The position numbers and the translations under genes were made by a program. Under the pieces are notes generated by a model. It was not told the DNA's origin, did not search any database, and saw only the letters and a program-made list of their open reading frames with translations. From Acidobacteriota bacterium (GTDB lineage: Bacteria; Acidobacteriota; Terriglobia; Acidoferrales; UBA7541), in the NCBI GenBank assembly GCA_019239815.1, contig JAFAZL010000516.1:1-6413 (forward strand): 6,413 nt of DNA, written 5' to 3'. This document shows, piece after piece, positions 5,301 to 6,413 of the stretch; position 1 is the first letter of the stretch, and each line of letters begins with the position of its first letter.

Positions 5301-6413
5301 ATGAAGAATTCGGTTCGTTTGGCCCTGTGTGCCCTTGTGTGTTTGATCTTGGGTGGCGCGTCGGTGAACGCGCAAACTATTTCGACGGTCGTCGGTGGAG
5401 GCCCGGTCGGCCTGTCAGCCACCGGCGCCAGCCTCGGCGGTCCCGTAGCGGTGCGCTTCGACACCGCGGGCAACATGTATGTGCTCGATAACAAGTTTTC
5501 TCGCGTGTTGAAGGTGGACATTGCTACTAACACGATGAGTGTGTACGCCGGCGACGGTACGAACGGTTTCGCCGGTGACGGCGGTCCGGCGATCAATGCT
5601 CAAATGAATCAGCCGAGCGGCATGTGCATCGACCCGGCTACGGGCAATCTCTTCATCGCCGACTCCGACAATAACGTGATTCGAGAAGTGACCGCTGCGG
5701 ACGGAATTATGCACACGTTCGCCGGCGTTCCGACCAACAGCGGGAGCTTTGGTGGCGATGGCGGTGCGATTCTCGCAGCTCATTTTCACTTCCCCGACGG
5801 TTGCGCTTTCGATAGTAAAGGCAACATGTATATCGCGGACCGCGCCAACAATGAGGTGCGTGTGATCATCGCGGCTCTCGGCGGCACAGCTGTGCCGCCA
5901 TTCGGCATTACTGGAGCCGCAGGGACGATTCAGAATTTTGCGGGTATCGGCGGCGCCGGGCCAGCCTCACCTCCAAGTGGTTACCAACCCGATGGCATGT
6001 TGGCGAAGGGCGGAGGAGTCTACGGACCTTTTGACGTCGTTGTCGATTCGCACGACAACGTCTATTTTGCAGATTTGGGAAACAACTTCGACGTGAATAA
6101 CAACCCCGACCCAACCGGTTCCGGTCTGCCAAACAATAACAACGTCGTTCGCGAGGTTCTCGCCGTTGACGGTACCGTCCACACGGTAGCTGGCGTGCAG
6201 GGCACGTATAGCGCCAACCCTCCTGCTCCAGTTGGAGTAGCTCTCTCTACACCCTTAAATCAGCCCAAAGGCCTCTCGGTCGATCTGGCTGGAAACCTAT
6301 ACTTCTGCGATAGCGCGGATCAGGTGGTTCTGAAGCTTTCCGGCGGAAACCTGGTTGTCGTGGCCGGTACGCTAGGTCACAGGGGCTTCGCCGGCGATGG
6401 ACACCCCGCGACC
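5301..6413 (+). CDS. Secreted NHL-repeat beta-propeller protein, 3'-truncated
   Basis: 371 residues are present and the frame is still open at the window end. A Sec signal peptide (MKNSVRLALC and a hydrophobic stretch to 20) is likely cleaved after VNA at 24. Then come NHL-type blades with the pattern P-x-G-x-x-x-D-x-x-G-N-hydrophobic-Y-x-A-D-x-x-N-N-x-V-R: about 47-74, 104-131, 163-190, 242-287 and 321-347. Linkers repeat a GFAGDG motif (89-94 and 362-367; GSFGGDGG at 148-155). The fourth blade has an insertion rich in Asn, Pro and Gly (about 261-279) between LGNN and NVVREV. Such proteins fold as propellers that bind partners or ligands outside the cell. No catalytic motif is visible in this part, and a C-terminal domain or sorting signal may lie beyond the window. 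It is divergent from the transport genes and preceded by a long structured leader. Confidence 0.88.
   Translation, partial: MKNSVRLALCALVCLILGGASVNAQTISTVVGGGPVGLSATGASLGGPVAVRFDTAGNMYVLDNKFSRVLKVDIATNTMSVYAGDGTNGFAGDGGPAINAQMNQPSGMCIDPATGNLFIADSDNNVIREVTAADGIMHTFAGVPTNSGSFGGDGGAILAAHFHFPDGCAFDSKGNMYIADRANNEVRVIIAALGGTAVPPFGITGAAGTIQNFAGIGGAGPASPPSGYQPDGMLAKGGGVYGPFDVVVDSHDNVYFADLGNNFDVNNNPDPTGSGLPNNNNVVREVLAVDGTVHTVAGVQGTYSANPPAPVGVALSTPLNQPKGLSVDLAGNLYFCDSADQVVLKLSGGNLVVVAGTLGHRGFAGDGHPAT

Noticed and set aside
5118..5375. Minus-strand frame of 85 codons across the NHL start
   Set aside because: Overlaps the well-supported NHL gene start and signal peptide; composition looks random.

Overview
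The window (about 55% G+C by eye) looks like chromosomal DNA of a soil-type Acidobacteriota member. This rests on family resemblance: a secreted NHL-repeat protein with the GFAGDGGPA-type linker common in that phylum, and an envelope gene set pairing a FtsX/MacB-type ABC transporter with LolA-fold proteins. No rRNA, tRNA, CRISPR array, insertion sequence or prophage gene is visible.

Layout. (1) 1-601, plus strand: the 3' end of an Ada-type gene. The window opens inside its AraC-like DNA-binding domain and continues in frame into the O6-methylguanine-DNA methyltransferase domain. (2) 697-4809, minus strand: five genes read leftward, in transcription order a putative LolA/LolB-like lipoprotein (3889-4809), a FtsX/MacB-type permease (2792-3892), its ATPase (1956-2639), a 131-residue one-membrane-pass protein of unknown function (1559-1954), and a periplasmic LolA-like protein (697-1446). 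It is convergent with ada. Lipoprotein and permease overlap by 4 nt, and ATPase and small membrane protein are 1 nt apart. Two gaps (152 and 112 nt) hold possible internal control elements. (3) 4810-5300: a divergent control region with promoter candidates on both strands, three short dyads and a folded leader. (4) 5301 to the end, plus strand: the N-terminal 371 residues of a secreted NHL-repeat beta-propeller, cut by the window edge.

How the genes may work together. The ATPase and permease can form one inner-membrane transporter of the MacB/LolCDE mechanotransmission type. A soluble LolA-like protein and a lipid-anchored LolA/B-like protein lie on either side of it in the same gene string. 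This is the arrangement expected for moving lipoproteins or another lipidic cargo to the outer membrane, with the small membrane protein as a possible extra subunit. The substrate cannot be read from the sequence, and the ATPase Q-loop looks more MacB-like than LolD-like. The Ada fragment (alkylation repair and its control) and the NHL protein appear to be unrelated neighbours.
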